Of a stretch of 64,000 bases of DNA, positions 1 through 9,225 are shown one piece after another; the stretch's first letter is position 1, and every line of letters begins with the position of its first letter. Source of the DNA: an uncultured Bacteroidota bacterium (GTDB taxonomy: Bacteria > Bacteroidota > Bacteroidia > Flavobacteriales > Flavobacteriaceae); NCBI GenBank assembly GCA_902559035.1, contig CACEGG010000004.1, positions 62,001-126,000 on the forward strand, written 5' to 3'. The position numbers and the translations under genes were made by a program. A model generated the notes under the pieces. The model saw nothing but the letters and a program-made list of their open reading frames with translations. It ran no database searches and was not told the DNA's origin.

Positions 1-364
1 TTTGAATTGGAGCACTACCAACGTTCCCAGGTATTAAACTTAAATTTTCAATCCCCCCATAATCTTTTCTTAAAGTCCAATTGACAAAATTATCCCAATT
101 TTCACCAGCACCAACAGAAATATAAACAAAAGCAGAGTCTTCTTTTACTACATTAATTCCTTTAATTTCAATTTTTAAGACAGGTCTTTCAATATCCTTC
201 TTAAATAAAATGTTAGATCCTCCTCCTAAAACTATTGGGTTATTATTAGAATGCTTATTTAAAAAATTAATTATTTCATCTTCGTTTTTAGCAATATTAA
301 AATCATTTGAAACTACATCTAATCCAAATGTATTAAATTGCTTTATAGATTTTGAAATATTCAA
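1..364 (-). CDS. murB: UDP-N-acetylenolpyruvoylglucosamine reductase, N-terminal part (cut by window edge)
   Basis: MurB uses FAD and NADPH to reduce UDP-GlcNAc-enolpyruvate to UDP-MurNAc in cytoplasmic peptidoglycan synthesis. About 121 codons are visible. The FAD-binding core shows a GGGSN motif at residues 47-51 and IPGNVGSAP shortly before the window edge, both typical of the family. The only good start is TTG at 364-362, giving MNISKSIKQFNTFGL, a normal MurB N-terminus; no ATG is in frame nearby. The start lies 17 nt downstream of the DUF1573 stop on the same strand, so the two probably share a transcript. The C-terminal half lies outside the window. Confidence 0.9.
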   Translation of the reverse strand, partial: MNISKSIKQFNTFGLDVVSNDFNIAKNEDEIINFLNKHSNNNPIVLGGGSNILFKKDIERPVLKIEIKGINVVKEDSAFVYISVGAGENWDNFVNWTLRKDYGGIENLSLIPGNVGSAPIQ

Positions 365-381
365 TTTTATGAGTATTTGAA

Positions 382-801
382 TTATTTTTCTTCTTTAATA
401 TCTTCCTCATCAGTCTCATCAGGTTCAGGGAGAACTTCTCCTTTAATTCGCAAAATTATATTAGGAGTCCTAGCATTTGATTTAACAGTAATCGCTTTTT
501 GAAAAATACCAGTTCTTTTTGTATCATAATTAACTTGAATTTCTCCAGATTCACCTGGCAAGACTGGTTTTTCTGGTTTTTTAGGAATTGTACATCCGCA
601 TGAAGAAAAAATTCTATTAAATACTAAAGGAGCATTACCAGTATTTTTGAATTCGAAAATTTTTTTACCATCCTCACCATTTTCAATGATTCCGTAATCA
701 ATAACAGTTTCTTTAAATTGAATTTCAGCTATCTTTTCTTGTCCGTAAGCTTGAGATGAGATAACTAAAAAGACTATTACAAATATTATTTTTTTTATCA
801 T
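382..801 (-). CDS. DUF1573 family exported protein
   Basis: A 139-residue protein with a signal peptide (residues 1-20, hydrophobic core then AYG-Q), so it is exported to the periplasm or outer surface. The rest is a single DUF1573 immunoglobulin-like beta domain. The motif CGCT sits at residues 68-71 and the C-terminus is acidic (DETDEEDIKEEK). DUF1573 proteins are very common in Bacteroidota and their function is not settled. The gene precedes murB and is divergent from valS. A -7 box (TATTTTTG) lies 36 nt upstream of the start. Confidence 0.85.
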   Translation of the reverse strand: MIKKIIFVIVFLVISSQAYGQEKIAEIQFKETVIDYGIIENGEDGKKIFEFKNTGNAPLVFNRIFSSCGCTIPKKPEKPVLPGESGEIQVNYDTKRTGIFQKAITVKSNARTPNIILRIKGEVLPEPDETDEEDIKEEK

Positions 802-836
802 AATTTAAATTTTGAATACTTTTTTTAAATATATTA

Positions 837-844
837 CAAAAATA
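837..844 (-). promoter_or_regulatory. -7 promoter box for the DUF1573 gene
   Basis: Minus-strand TATTTTTG fits the Bacteroidota consensus TAnnTTTG and lies 36 nt before the DUF1573 ATG. I do not see a convincing TTG -33 box at 17-23 nt. Confidence 0.5.
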
Positions 845-876
845 CAACTTACCTTTTAAAATCCTTTTTAGTTAAC

Positions 877-884
877 TACTTTTG
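877..884 (+). promoter_or_regulatory. -7 promoter box for valS
   Basis: TACTTTTG fits TAnnTTTG and lies 25 nt before the valS ATG in the divergent intergenic region. No clear -33 TTG is seen. Confidence 0.5.
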
Positions 885-909
885 TTTTCTGGAAAATCAA
901 AAATATTAA

Positions 910-3519
910 ATGGAAATTTCAAAAAATTTTGATTCGAAAAATCTAGAATCCAAGTGGTACGACTATTGGGTTAAAAATAAATATTTTAGTTCAATTCCAA
1001 ATGAAAAAACACCCTATACTATAGTTATTCCACCACCAAACGTGACAGGAATTTTACATATGGGTCATATGCTTAATAATACAATTCAAGATATATTGAT
1101 AAGGAAAGCAAGACTCGAAGGCTATAATGCTTGTTGGATTCCAGGAACTGATCATGCCTCCATTGCTACAGAGGCTAAAGTTGTTAATAAATTGAAATCA
1201 CAAGGAATCACTAAAAAGGACCTGACTAGAGATGAGTTTTTAAATCACGCTTGGGATTGGACAGAAGAACACGGTGGATTAATTTTAGAGCAATTAAAGA
1301 AGTTGGGTTGTTCGTGTGATTGGGACAGAACTAAATTTACTTTGGATAATGACATGTCAGAGTCTGTAATCAAAGTTTTTATTGAATTACATGAAAAAAA
1401 CCTAATTTACAAGGGTTATAGAATGGTGAATTGGGATCCTGAAGCCAAAACAACTCTCTCAAATGAGGAAGTGATATATGAGGAAGTTAATAGTAAGTTG
1501 TATCATATTAAATATAAAATAATAGGATCCGAAGAGACCCTTTCTGTTGCAACTACTAGACCTGAAACAATTTTTGGAGATACTGCAATTGCTATCAACC
1601 CATCTGATGAAAGATATACTCACTTAAAAGGAAAAAAAGTTTTAATTCCAATAGTAAATAAAGAAATTCCAGTAATATATGATGATTATGTAGATATTAA
1701 ATTTGGTACTGGATGTTTAAAAGTGACCCCCGCTCACAGTGAAAATGATAAAATAATTGGAGACAAGCATAATTTAGAGATCGTCGATATATTTAATGAA
1801 GACGCTACTTTAAATCATTTTGGTTTACATTTTGAGGGACTTGACAGATTCGTTGTTAGAGACAAAATTTCTATCGAATTAAATGAAATTGGTGCTCTCT
1901 CAAAAACTAAGAATCATATAAATAGTGTAGGAAAATCGGAAAGGACAAAATGCATAATTGAACCTAGATTATCTGAGCAATGGTTTTTAAAAATGGAAGA
2001 TATTTCTAAGCCAGCTTTAGACGCAGTTATGAAAGATGAAATAAAGCTTTTCCCAAAAAAATTTAAAAATACATATAGAAACTGGATGGAAAATGTTAGA
2101 GATTGGAATATTTCTAGACAGTTGTGGTGGGGACATCAAATTCCAGTATATTATTATGATACAAATAAATCAAAATATGTTGTAGCTGAGAACATTGATT
2201 TAGCCTTGGAAAAGGCAAAAAAAGAATCTGGAAACTACAATTTAAAATTAAGTGATTTATCACAAGAGGAAGATGTATTAGATACTTGGTTTTCATCATG
2301 GATATGGCCAATTTCAGTATTAGATGGAATTAGAAACCCCGAAAATGATGAATTTAAATATTACTATCCAACAAATGATTTAGTTACTGGACCAGATATT
2401 TTATTTTTTTGGGTTGCCAGAATGATAGTTTCAGGACTTGAATTTAAAAAAAATATTCCCTTTAGTTCAGTTTATTTTACAGGCTTAGTGAGAGACAAAC
2501 AAGGCCGAAAAATGTCAAAACAGTTAGGTAATTCACCAGATGCTGTTAAATTAATTGAGGATTTTGGTGCTGATAGTGTTAGGGTAGGACTTTTATTGAG
2601 TGCACCTGCTGGAAATGATTTATTATTTGATGTGTCTTTATGTCAACAGGGAAAGAATTTTTCAAATAAAGTTTGGAACTCTTTTAGACTTATAAGTTCA
2701 TGGAAAGTTTCTAAAGAAATTCAACAGAGCGATTATTCAAAATCAGCTGTAGAATGGTTTGAAAACAAATTTAACCTTAGACTTTTAGAGATAGAAGATC
2801 ATTTTAGTAAATATAGAATATCTGATGCATTAATGTCTATTTATAAACTTGTTTGGGATGATTTCTGTTCTTGGTACTTAGAAATAGTTAAACCTGGCTA
2901 CCAGCAGCCTCTAGATTTTTCTACTTACAATAGTTCTATTATTTTATTTAAAAAATGTTTGACTGTTATGCACCCTTTTATGCCATTTATAACTGAGGAA
3001 ATATGGTCTAAAATAAAATCTGAAAATGATTCTTCTTTGGTTGTTTCTAAATGGCCAAAACACATGAAAGGTGATAAATCAGTAATTGAAAAATTCCAAG
3101 AAATTACTGATCTTGTATCAGGTGTCAGAAAATTTAGAAAAAATAAAGGAATATCATTTAAGGAAGAAATAACTTTATTTTCAAAAGTAGTTTTTGAAAA
3201 AGAGCTAGTTTCAGTACTATTAAAGCTATCAAATGTTGTTCTTACCAATGATTTTTCTAAGAAAGAACTTAATACAACATCTTTTATTGTAGGAAGCAAT
3301 GAGTTTCATGTTAATAATAAGGTTGATGAAATTGAAGATACTGAGAAGATAAAACAAGATTTAGATTATAATTTAGGTTTTTTAAAATCTATAAAGGCAA
3401 AATTATCTAATAAAAGGTTTGTTGAAAATGCTCCTAAAAATGTTTTAGAAAATGAATTGAAAAAAGAGAAAGATACTCTAGCTAAAATTGCTATTCTAAA
3501 AAGTAAACTAATAAATTGA
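910..3519 (+). CDS. valS: valyl-tRNA synthetase
   Basis: Class Ia aminoacyl-tRNA synthetase that charges tRNA-Val with valine. At 869 aa it has the usual Bacteroidota length, shorter than the E. coli enzyme. PPPNVTG then the HIGH-type motif HMGH are at residues 41-53; the KMSKS-type loop is KMSKQ at 534-538. Between them lies the editing (CP1) domain with the TTRPETIFGDTA motif. The C-terminus is a helical, lysine-rich coiled coil (about 800-869) that contacts tRNA in this family. The TGA stop directly abuts the stop of the convergent psd gene, leaving no intergenic base. Confidence 0.97.
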   Translation: MEISKNFDSKNLESKWYDYWVKNKYFSSIPNEKTPYTIVIPPPNVTGILHMGHMLNNTIQDILIRKARLEGYNACWIPGTDHASIATEAKVVNKLKSQGITKKDLTRDEFLNHAWDWTEEHGGLILEQLKKLGCSCDWDRTKFTLDNDMSESVIKVFIELHEKNLIYKGYRMVNWDPEAKTTLSNEEVIYEEVNSKLYHIKYKIIGSEETLSVATTRPETIFGDTAIAINPSDERYTHLKGKKVLIPIVNKEIPVIYDDYVDIKFGTGCLKVTPAHSENDKIIGDKHNLEIVDIFNEDATLNHFGLHFEGLDRFVVRDKISIELNEIGALSKTKNHINSVGKSERTKCIIEPRLSEQWFLKMEDISKPALDAVMKDEIKLFPKKFKNTYRNWMENVRDWNISRQLWWGHQIPVYYYDTNKSKYVVAENIDLALEKAKKESGNYNLKLSDLSQEEDVLDTWFSSWIWPISVLDGIRNPENDEFKYYYPTNDLVTGPDILFFWVARMIVSGLEFKKNIPFSSVYFTGLVRDKQGRKMSKQLGNSPDAVKLIEDFGADSVRVGLLLSAPAGNDLLFDVSLCQQGKNFSNKVWNSFRLISSWKVSKEIQQSDYSKSAVEWFENKFNLRLLEIEDHFSKYRISDALMSIYKLVWDDFCSWYLEIVKPGYQQPLDFSTYNSSIILFKKCLTVMHPFMPFITEEIWSKIKSENDSSLVVSKWPKHMKGDKSVIEKFQEITDLVSGVRKFRKNKGISFKEEITLFSKVVFEKELVSVLLKLSNVVLTNDFSKKELNTTSFIVGSNEFHVNNKVDEIEDTEKIKQDLDYNLGFLKSIKAKLSNKRFVENAPKNVLENELKKEKDTLAKIAILKSKLIN

Positions 3520-4170
3520 TTATTTTTCAGCTATTATATCTTCAGCGCCTTTAACAATTTGATCAAGTTCTACTTTAATTTTAGAATTAAGAGGAAGAAA
3601 AAGATCCACTCTAGATCCAAACTTAATAAACCCTGCATCTGTTCCTTGAACAACTTCGTCTCCTACTTTTGCATAATTTACTATTCTTCTTGCAACTGCA
3701 CCTGCAATTTGTCTGTATAATATTTCACCAAAAATATTATTTTCAATAACAACAGTTGTTCTTTCATTTTTTTCAGATGACTTAGGATGCCATGCTACTA
3801 AATATTTTCCAGGATGATATTTACTAAATTTAATTTTTCCACTCGAAGCATATCTTGTGACGTGAACATTTAGAGGAGACATGAATATAGATATTTGTAT
3901 TCTTTCATCTTTAAAGTATTCTTTTTCATAAACTTTTTCAATTGCAACTACTTTACCATCGACCGGAGATATTATAATATTATCATTGATTTTTGCTTTT
4001 CTTTTAGGGTTTCTAAAAAACTGGAGTATTAAAATTAAAATTATGATGGTTACAATTCCAATTGAATAGATTAATGTATTATTATTAATAAAACTTTTTG
4101 ATAGTAAATTTATCATTGCAGTTATTATGAATGAGACCGTAATAATATAATGTCCTTCTTTATGAAACAT
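3520..4170 (-). CDS. psd: phosphatidylserine decarboxylase proenzyme
   Basis: Makes phosphatidylethanolamine from phosphatidylserine. This is the short form (216 aa) found in Bacteroidota and archaea. Two membrane-spanning segments lie near residues 8-26 and 32-52, followed by SPVDG (68-72) and MSPLNVH (97-103). The autocleavage site is the GS pair at residues 185-186, where Ser186 becomes the pyruvoyl group. The gene overlaps cdsA by 11 nt, and the two supply consecutive phases of phospholipid synthesis: CdsA makes CDP-diacylglycerol, an unseen PssA makes phosphatidylserine, and Psd decarboxylates it. Confidence 0.95.
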   Translation of the reverse strand: MFHKEGHYIITVSFIITAMINLLSKSFINNNTLIYSIGIVTIIILILILQFFRNPKRKAKINDNIIISPVDGKVVAIEKVYEKEYFKDERIQISIFMSPLNVHVTRYASSGKIKFSKYHPGKYLVAWHPKSSEKNERTTVVIENNIFGEILYRQIAGAVARRIVNYAKVGDEVVQGTDAGFIKFGSRVDLFLPLNSKIKVELDQIVKGAEDIIAEK

Positions 4171-4999
4171 AATTAAATATGGTTAATGTTAAATATATAA
4201 TTGGCGCGGCAAATATAATACTATCCATCCGATCATAAAGACCTCCATGTCCAGGGAGCAAATTTCCACTATCTTTTACACCCGCTTCTCTTTTAAATTG
4301 TGACTGTACTAAATCACCAAGCGTTCCTGTACAGCCAGTTAAAAGTCCTAAAATTATCCATTGTAATAATGTGATATTCAGACTTAGATAAAAAGAAAAA
4401 ATAATAGATAACATAATTGCAAAACTTAATCCCCCAATAAATCCTTCAATACTTTTTTTTGGTGAAACAGTTTTAAAAAGAGGCCTTTTTCCAAACGTAA
4501 CACCAAATACATATGCAGCCGAATCAGAAATCCAAATTAGAGATAAAAAAGAAAATACAATGTATGGGTTGTATTCACCAAAAATATTTGGGAGAGAGAA
4601 AAATATAACTAGGGAACCAACCAAGTAAAAATGTCCAATAAATCTATTTTTTAAAATAGAATATGAAAATAATTTATTTTTTATTAATGAGAATCCTAGT
4701 ACAACATTAGTTAAAACAATTGTTATCAAGAAAACTATTTCAAATATTTGATTTTTTGAAAGAATAAATAATGAAATATATAATGGAAATGTCATGTATA
4801 ATATAAAGTTTGATTTTCCAGTGTCTCTAGAAAAAAACTTATGATTATAATTTGAAATTAGCTTTATGAATTCAAACACTAAAATTAAACTACATATAAA
4901 TCCTATAGTGTAAAATAAATACTCACTGTAAAATAGTGGTAATAATATTACAGTTGCATAAGCAATTGCGGTTATTGATCTAGTGTAAAATTCTTTCAT
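4160..4999 (-). CDS. cdsA: phosphatidate cytidylyltransferase (CDP-diglyceride synthase)
   Basis: Integral membrane enzyme that joins phosphatidate and CTP to give CDP-diacylglycerol, the precursor of bacterial phospholipids. The 279-aa sequence has about eight hydrophobic segments and ends with the family signature, here SQFKRE...VKDSGNLLPGHGG..DRMDS near residues 232-262, which holds the metal-binding aspartates. It lies 1 nt after the LUD gene and overlaps psd, consistent with one minus-strand operon. Confidence 0.95.
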   Translation of the reverse strand: MKEFYTRSITAIAYATVILLPLFYSEYLFYTIGFICSLILVFEFIKLISNYNHKFFSRDTGKSNFILYMTFPLYISLFILSKNQIFEIVFLITIVLTNVVLGFSLIKNKLFSYSILKNRFIGHFYLVGSLVIFFSLPNIFGEYNPYIVFSFLSLIWISDSAAYVFGVTFGKRPLFKTVSPKKSIEGFIGGLSFAIMLSIIFSFYLSLNITLLQWIILGLLTGCTGTLGDLVQSQFKREAGVKDSGNLLPGHGGLYDRMDSIIFAAPIIYLTLTIFNYVS

Positions 5000-5000
5000 T

Positions 5001-5612
5001 TTAAAGATCTTCTAAAAGAAGCAAATATAAATTTTTTGCAGAGCTTCCGTATGTGAGAAAGTTATTATTCTCTTTACTGTCACTATTAAAATTTTTGATA
5101 GTTGTTATGTTTGTTGGTAGATTTTTTGGGTATTTACTTTTAATACCATTCAAGCCTAAACTCAAAGTTTCTGTAAATTGACTGATCTTGGCAAAGACTA
5201 TAAAATTTTGGGGGAGGTCATTAACTTTATGAGACTTAATCTGCTCAGCACATATCAATAAACTTCCGTCTTTAGCTACCAAAAATTCACAGGTTGTTAA
5301 AAAAAATTTTGAGTTTAAATTAGTTTTTGATACAACTAATTTAGTCTTAGCTGAAAATTTTTCTAATAATGAATCATCATAGCAGAGTATTTCAACATCT
5401 TCCCATTTGTTTTCTTCTAATATTTTTGTAAAAAAATCATCACATTCAGATTTATTTTCACAATACAAAAACTTACCCCCATTTTCTGTGAATTTATAGG
5501 AAAATCTTTCTTCGATAGGATCTTCCTTTTTAGGCATGTATCTACCTTCACTTACTTCGTCTTTCTCTATATTAGAGGGGTTGTTGAAAAATGATTTTAT
5601 GAATTTTTTCAA
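5001..5612 (-). CDS. LUD domain protein (LutC/YkgG-like)
   Basis: A 203-aa cytoplasmic protein with a LUD-type fold: a variable basic N-terminus, then a domain from about residue 35 containing ENGGKFLYCE and a central segment with LVAKDGSLLICAEQ. LUD proteins take part in lactate oxidation, but this stand-alone copy between ftsH and cdsA is a conserved Bacteroidota neighbour of unknown job. The start is TTG at 5612; an in-frame stop lies two codons upstream, so no longer form is possible. A perfect 12-bp hairpin ends 1 nt before the start codon (see separate entry). Confidence 0.75.
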   Translation of the reverse strand: MKKFIKSFFNNPSNIEKDEVSEGRYMPKKEDPIEERFSYKFTENGGKFLYCENKSECDDFFTKILEENKWEDVEILCYDDSLLEKFSAKTKLVVSKTNLNSKFFLTTCEFLVAKDGSLLICAEQIKSHKVNDLPQNFIVFAKISQFTETLSLGLNGIKSKYPKNLPTNITTIKNFNSDSKENNNFLTYGSSAKNLYLLLLEDL

Positions 5613-5613
5613 A

Positions 5614-5640
5614 TTTTATCTTTACCAAGTAAAGATAAAA
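5614..5640 (-). repeat. perfect inverted repeat (12-bp stem, 3-nt loop) at the LUD start codon
   Basis: The arms TTTTATCTTTAC and GTAAAGATAAAA match perfectly around the loop CAA. The structure fills part of the 70-nt gap between ftsH and the LUD gene and ends 1 nt before the TTG start. No long T-run follows on either strand, so it is not a normal intrinsic terminator. It could stabilise the upstream ftsH mRNA, act as a processing site, or limit translation of the downstream cistron. Confidence 0.6.
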
Positions 5641-5682
5641 AAACTTGTTATTCTATTCGAGAATGTTAATAATTATAAATAA

Positions 5683-7614
5683 TTATTTCTTCTTAACTAA
5701 ATCTTTAGGATCAAATGGCCTTTCACCATATATTCTAATCAAATCTTCTTTGAAAATAACTTCTTTTTCTAATAAAAAATCAGCTAATTCAATCAACTTA
5801 GTTTTGTGTTTCTTTAATAATTTAATCGCCCTCTGGTATTGTGTTTCTATAATATTAGATATTTCTTTGTCAATAACCTGAGCGGTTACATCACTGTATG
5901 GTTTAGTAAACCCATAGTCATTCTGTCCACTTGAATCATAGTATGTAAGATTTCCAATTTTATCATTTAAACCGTAAACTGTTACCATTGATCTAGCTTG
6001 TTTAGTTACTTTTTCTAAGTCACTTAGTGCACCAGTAGAAATATTATTAAACATTACTTTTTCAGCAGCTCTTCCACCTAATGCTGCACACATTTCATCT
6101 AGGATTTGTTCTGGCTTTACAATTTGTCTTTCCTCAGGAAGATACCATGCAGCACCAAGTGATTGGCCTCTTGGAACAATTGTCACCTTTACAAGAGGAG
6201 CAGCATGTTCTAAAAACCAACTTACCGTAGCATGACCAGCTTCATGAAAAGCAATTGTTTTTTTCTCATTTTCAGTTATAATCTTATTTTTCTTTTCTAA
6301 ACCACCAACAATTCTATCAACTGCATCTAAAAAGTCTTGTTTATTTACAGATTTTTTAGATTTTCTAGCCGCTATTAATGCTGCTTCATTACAAACATTT
6401 GCTATATCAGCTCCTGAAAATCCAGGTGTTTGTTTAGATAAGAAATCAGTATCAAGATTTTTTGCTGTTTTAATTGGTTTTAAGTGAACTGCAAAAATTT
6501 CTTTTCGTTCCCTAACGTCTGGGAGGTCAACATAAATTTGACGATCAAATCTACCTGCTCTCATTAATGCTTTATCTAATACATCAGCTCTGTTTGTAGC
6601 AGCTATCACTATAACATTAGTATTTGTTCCAAAACCATCCATTTCAGTCAAAAGTTGATTCAACGTATTTTCTCTTTCATCATTTCCACCTGTCATATTA
6701 CTTTTTCCTCTAGCTCTTCCGATTGCATCGATTTCGTCAATAAAGATTATTGCTGGAGATTTTTCTTTAGCTTGTTTGAATAAATCTCTAACTCTAGAGG
6801 CACCTACACCAACAAACATTTCAACAAAATCAGATCCTGACAGAGAAAAGAATGGAACTTTTGCTTCTCCTGCAACTGCTTTGGCTAGTAAAGTTTTACC
6901 AGTCCCAGGAAGTCCAACAAGAAGGGCTCCCTTAGGAATTTTTCCACCAAGCTTAGTGTATTTGGTTGGGTTTTTTAAAAAATCAACAATTTCTTGTACT
7001 TCTTCTTTCGCACCCTCAAGACCTGCTACATCCTTAAAGGTTACTTTAACATCACTCTTTTGGTCAAAAAGCTTAGCCTTAGATTTTCCAATACTAAAAA
7101 TTTGTGATCCGCCACCTCCACCAGCTCCTGACATTCTTCTCATAAAAAATATCCAAAGACCAACAAGTATTAAGAGTGGAAGAAAACCAATTAATACATC
7201 AAACCATTTGTTTTCAATTGTTTTAAAATTGTAGCTAAACTGAATTCCTTTTTCTTCTGCTAATTCAAGTTTATTTTGGAAAAGCTCTAGGTTTCCAATC
7301 TCAAAAACATAATGTGGACCATTAATATTTTTTTGACCTAAAAAGTTAACTGAATTGGCATTTTTGTGATCAGGACTGTTCAATGCATCTCTTTGCAGAG
7401 TAACTTGAGCTAAATTTTTATTTATAACAGTAACTTCCTTAATTTCTCCTTTGTTCAAAAATCTCTCAAAACTAGAGATATTAATGTTTTTTGAAACCGA
7501 AGTCGAACTATCTCCGCCTATGAAATAAGTACTTGCAAAAAATAATATCACAAGAGCATAAATCCAATAGGAACTTAGTTTAGGTTTATTTGTAGGTTGT
7601 TTTGTATTTTTCAT
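5683..7614 (-). CDS. ftsH: ATP-dependent zinc metalloprotease FtsH
   Basis: Membrane-anchored AAA+ protease that degrades misfolded membrane proteins and regulatory proteins. The 643 aa show TM1 at about residues 15-34, a periplasmic domain to about 137, TM2 at about 138-158 followed by a glycine-rich linker, the AAA+ module (Walker A at 234-241, Walker B IIFIDE at 289-294, arginine finger region near 354-358), and the zinc protease domain with HEAGH at 458-462. The Walker A reads GLPGTGKT where GPPGTGKT is usual. The gene starts 1 nt after the rsfS stop; the rsfS-ftsH pairing is conserved in Bacteroidota. Confidence 0.97.
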   Translation of the reverse strand: MKNTKQPTNKPKLSSYWIYALVILFFASTYFIGGDSSTSVSKNINISSFERFLNKGEIKEVTVINKNLAQVTLQRDALNSPDHKNANSVNFLGQKNINGPHYVFEIGNLELFQNKLELAEEKGIQFSYNFKTIENKWFDVLIGFLPLLILVGLWIFFMRRMSGAGGGGGSQIFSIGKSKAKLFDQKSDVKVTFKDVAGLEGAKEEVQEIVDFLKNPTKYTKLGGKIPKGALLVGLPGTGKTLLAKAVAGEAKVPFFSLSGSDFVEMFVGVGASRVRDLFKQAKEKSPAIIFIDEIDAIGRARGKSNMTGGNDERENTLNQLLTEMDGFGTNTNVIVIAATNRADVLDKALMRAGRFDRQIYVDLPDVRERKEIFAVHLKPIKTAKNLDTDFLSKQTPGFSGADIANVCNEAALIAARKSKKSVNKQDFLDAVDRIVGGLEKKNKIITENEKKTIAFHEAGHATVSWFLEHAAPLVKVTIVPRGQSLGAAWYLPEERQIVKPEQILDEMCAALGGRAAEKVMFNNISTGALSDLEKVTKQARSMVTVYGLNDKIGNLTYYDSSGQNDYGFTKPYSDVTAQVIDKEISNIIETQYQRAIKLLKKHKTKLIELADFLLEKEVIFKEDLIRIYGERPFDPKDLVKKK

Positions 7615-7615
7615 T

Positions 7616-7972
7616 TTAATATTTTGTTTCTATTGTGGTTGACTCTGCTTCTTCCCACAATTCTTCTAGTTTATAAAAGTCTCTGGTTTCTTTGTTAAAA
7701 ACATGAACCACTACATCTACATAGTCCATTAACACCCATTTGCAATTTTCTAACCCTTCAATATGCCAGGGTTTTTCTGATAATTCTTTACTGACACATT
7801 TTCTTACAGAACTAGTTATGGCATTCACTTGTGTTGATGAATTTCCCGTGCATATTATAAAGTATTTACAAGCGACATTCTCAATTGTTCTTAAATCTAA
7901 AATGTTAATTTCTTCTCCTTTAACATTTTCAATTCCCTCAATTACGTTAGAAATTAAATTATCTGTATTCAA
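7616..7972 (-). CDS. rsfS: ribosomal silencing factor RsfS
   Basis: Binds ribosomal protein L14 and blocks 50S-30S joining when nutrients are short. The 118 aa match the family along the full length: EINILDLRTIENVACKYFII, GNSSTQVNAI and PWHIEG are characteristic. The start is TTG at 7972, preceded two codons upstream by an in-frame stop; the resulting N-terminus MNTDNLISNVIEGIENVKGE is what the family has, so TTG is accepted. It is the first gene of the rsfS-ftsH-LUD-cdsA-psd run and is divergent from birA. Confidence 0.93.
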   Translation of the reverse strand: MNTDNLISNVIEGIENVKGEEINILDLRTIENVACKYFIICTGNSSTQVNAITSSVRKCVSKELSEKPWHIEGLENCKWVLMDYVDVVVHVFNKETRDFYKLEELWEEAESTTIETKY

Positions 7973-8046
7973 ATTTTATTTTATTAGATATAAATTTAGG
8001 ATAATTAAAGCTACTATTTTAGTTTTATTAAAAATTAAATTCATTA

Positions 8047-8775
8047 ATGAATATAATCAAACTTGATGCCATTGAATCTACAAATGATTATTTAAAAAGA
8101 AGTAAAATCAATGATATTGAGATTGTATATACCTATAATCAAACTAAAGGAAAAGGTCAAAGAGGTAATCAATGGTTTAGTGAATCAGGAAAGAACATCG
8201 CATTTTCTATAAAATTATTTCCAGTAAATTTTAAAGTCAAAGACCAATTTAGAATAAATGTAATTTTTTCTTTATTAATATTTAACACATTAAAATCTTT
8301 GAAAATTCCTGACATTAAAATCAAATGGCCAAACGACATAATGTCAGGAAATAAAAAAATCTGTGGAATATTGAATGAAATTAAGGTAAAAGGAAATTTT
8401 ATTGAGGAGATTGTCGTAGGATTTGGACTTAATGTGAATCAGGAAAACTTTGATAATTTACCAAATGCGTCATCATTAAAAAAAATAACTTCAATAAATT
8501 ATGATCTTGACGGAATCATAAATCTTTTCATTCAAAATATCAAAAGATATAATTATTTAAAAAAGTTAGTGTCATCAGAGCCTGAATATTCAAAATTATT
8601 AGCAACTTATAATAATAATTTATTTGGGTTAAATCTAATTTTAGAATTTTTTAATAAAACATCAAAATTTAAGGGACAAATATTATCCGTTTCCTCAACG
8701 GGAACTATAAATATTAAAAAAAATTCTGGATCTATTGGTAATTATAATATTCATGAAATTAAATTGATTTATTAG
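8047..8775 (+). CDS. birA: biotin--[acetyl-CoA-carboxylase] ligase
   Basis: Adenylates biotin and transfers it to the lysine of biotin carboxyl carrier protein. The 242-aa form has only the catalytic and C-terminal domains and lacks the DNA-binding helix-turn-helix of E. coli BirA, so it should not be a repressor. The biotinyl-AMP loop is GKGQRGNQW at residues 35-43 and KWPND lies at 93-97. The next gene begins on the base after its TAG stop. Confidence 0.93.
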   Translation: MNIIKLDAIESTNDYLKRSKINDIEIVYTYNQTKGKGQRGNQWFSESGKNIAFSIKLFPVNFKVKDQFRINVIFSLLIFNTLKSLKIPDIKIKWPNDIMSGNKKICGILNEIKVKGNFIEEIVVGFGLNVNQENFDNLPNASSLKKITSINYDLDGIINLFIQNIKRYNYLKKLVSSEPEYSKLLATYNNNLFGLNLILEFFNKTSKFKGQILSVSSTGTINIKKNSGSIGNYNIHEIKLIY

Positions 8776-9225
8776 ATGGAATCATTTGTTGAATGGGGTT
8801 TTATAGGTTTATTTTTAGCAAGTTTTCTGGGTGCCACTATAATTCCCTTAAGTTCAGAAATAGTTCTAAGTATTCTTCTAGCTAAGGGCTATGATTTAAA
8901 TATAAGTATAGTTGTAGCTACAATTGGAAACTGGCTTGGAGGTTTAAGTAGTTATTTTTTGGGAACTCTAGGAAAATGGAGTTTTGTTGAAAAATATTTT
9001 AGAATTCGCAAAGAAAAAATAATAAGATTTAAATCCAAGATTGATAAGTGGGGTAGTGTATATGCCTTCTTTTGTTGTTTGCCATTTATTGGTGATCCAT
9101 TAGCTATTAGTTTGGGCTTTTTTAGAACAAATTTGTTAAAAGTTTCTGTTTGGATGTTTTTTGGAAAATTAGTAAAATATATTTTGTGGGCTATTTTAAC
9201 TATCTGGGGAATTTCAATTTTTTAA
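8776..9225 (+). CDS. DedA/YqaA-family membrane protein
   Basis: A 149-aa integral membrane protein with about four hydrophobic segments. The N-terminal EWGFIGLFLASFLGATIIPL and the central GNWLGGLSSYFLG resemble the YqaA branch of the DedA/VTT family, whose larger members act in lipid or undecaprenyl phosphate flipping. The function of this short branch is not established. The ATG is directly after the birA stop, implying co-transcription. The 3' end overlaps the convergent SDR gene by 12 nt. Confidence 0.75.
   Translation: MESFVEWGFIGLFLASFLGATIIPLSSEIVLSILLAKGYDLNISIVVATIGNWLGGLSSYFLGTLGKWSFVEKYFRIRKEKIIRFKSKIDKWGSVYAFFCCLPFIGDPLAISLGFFRTNLLKVSVWMFFGKLVKYILWAILTIWGISIF

Noticed and set aside
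6776-7234. A 152-codon open frame antisense to ftsH, and similar antisense frames inside rpoB (35201-35641), rpoC (38503-38757, 40645-40938), valS (2925-3299) and rplL (32507-32701)
   Set aside because: They lie wholly inside well-recognised genes on the opposite strand, have no family features, and reflect codon composition of the real gene.
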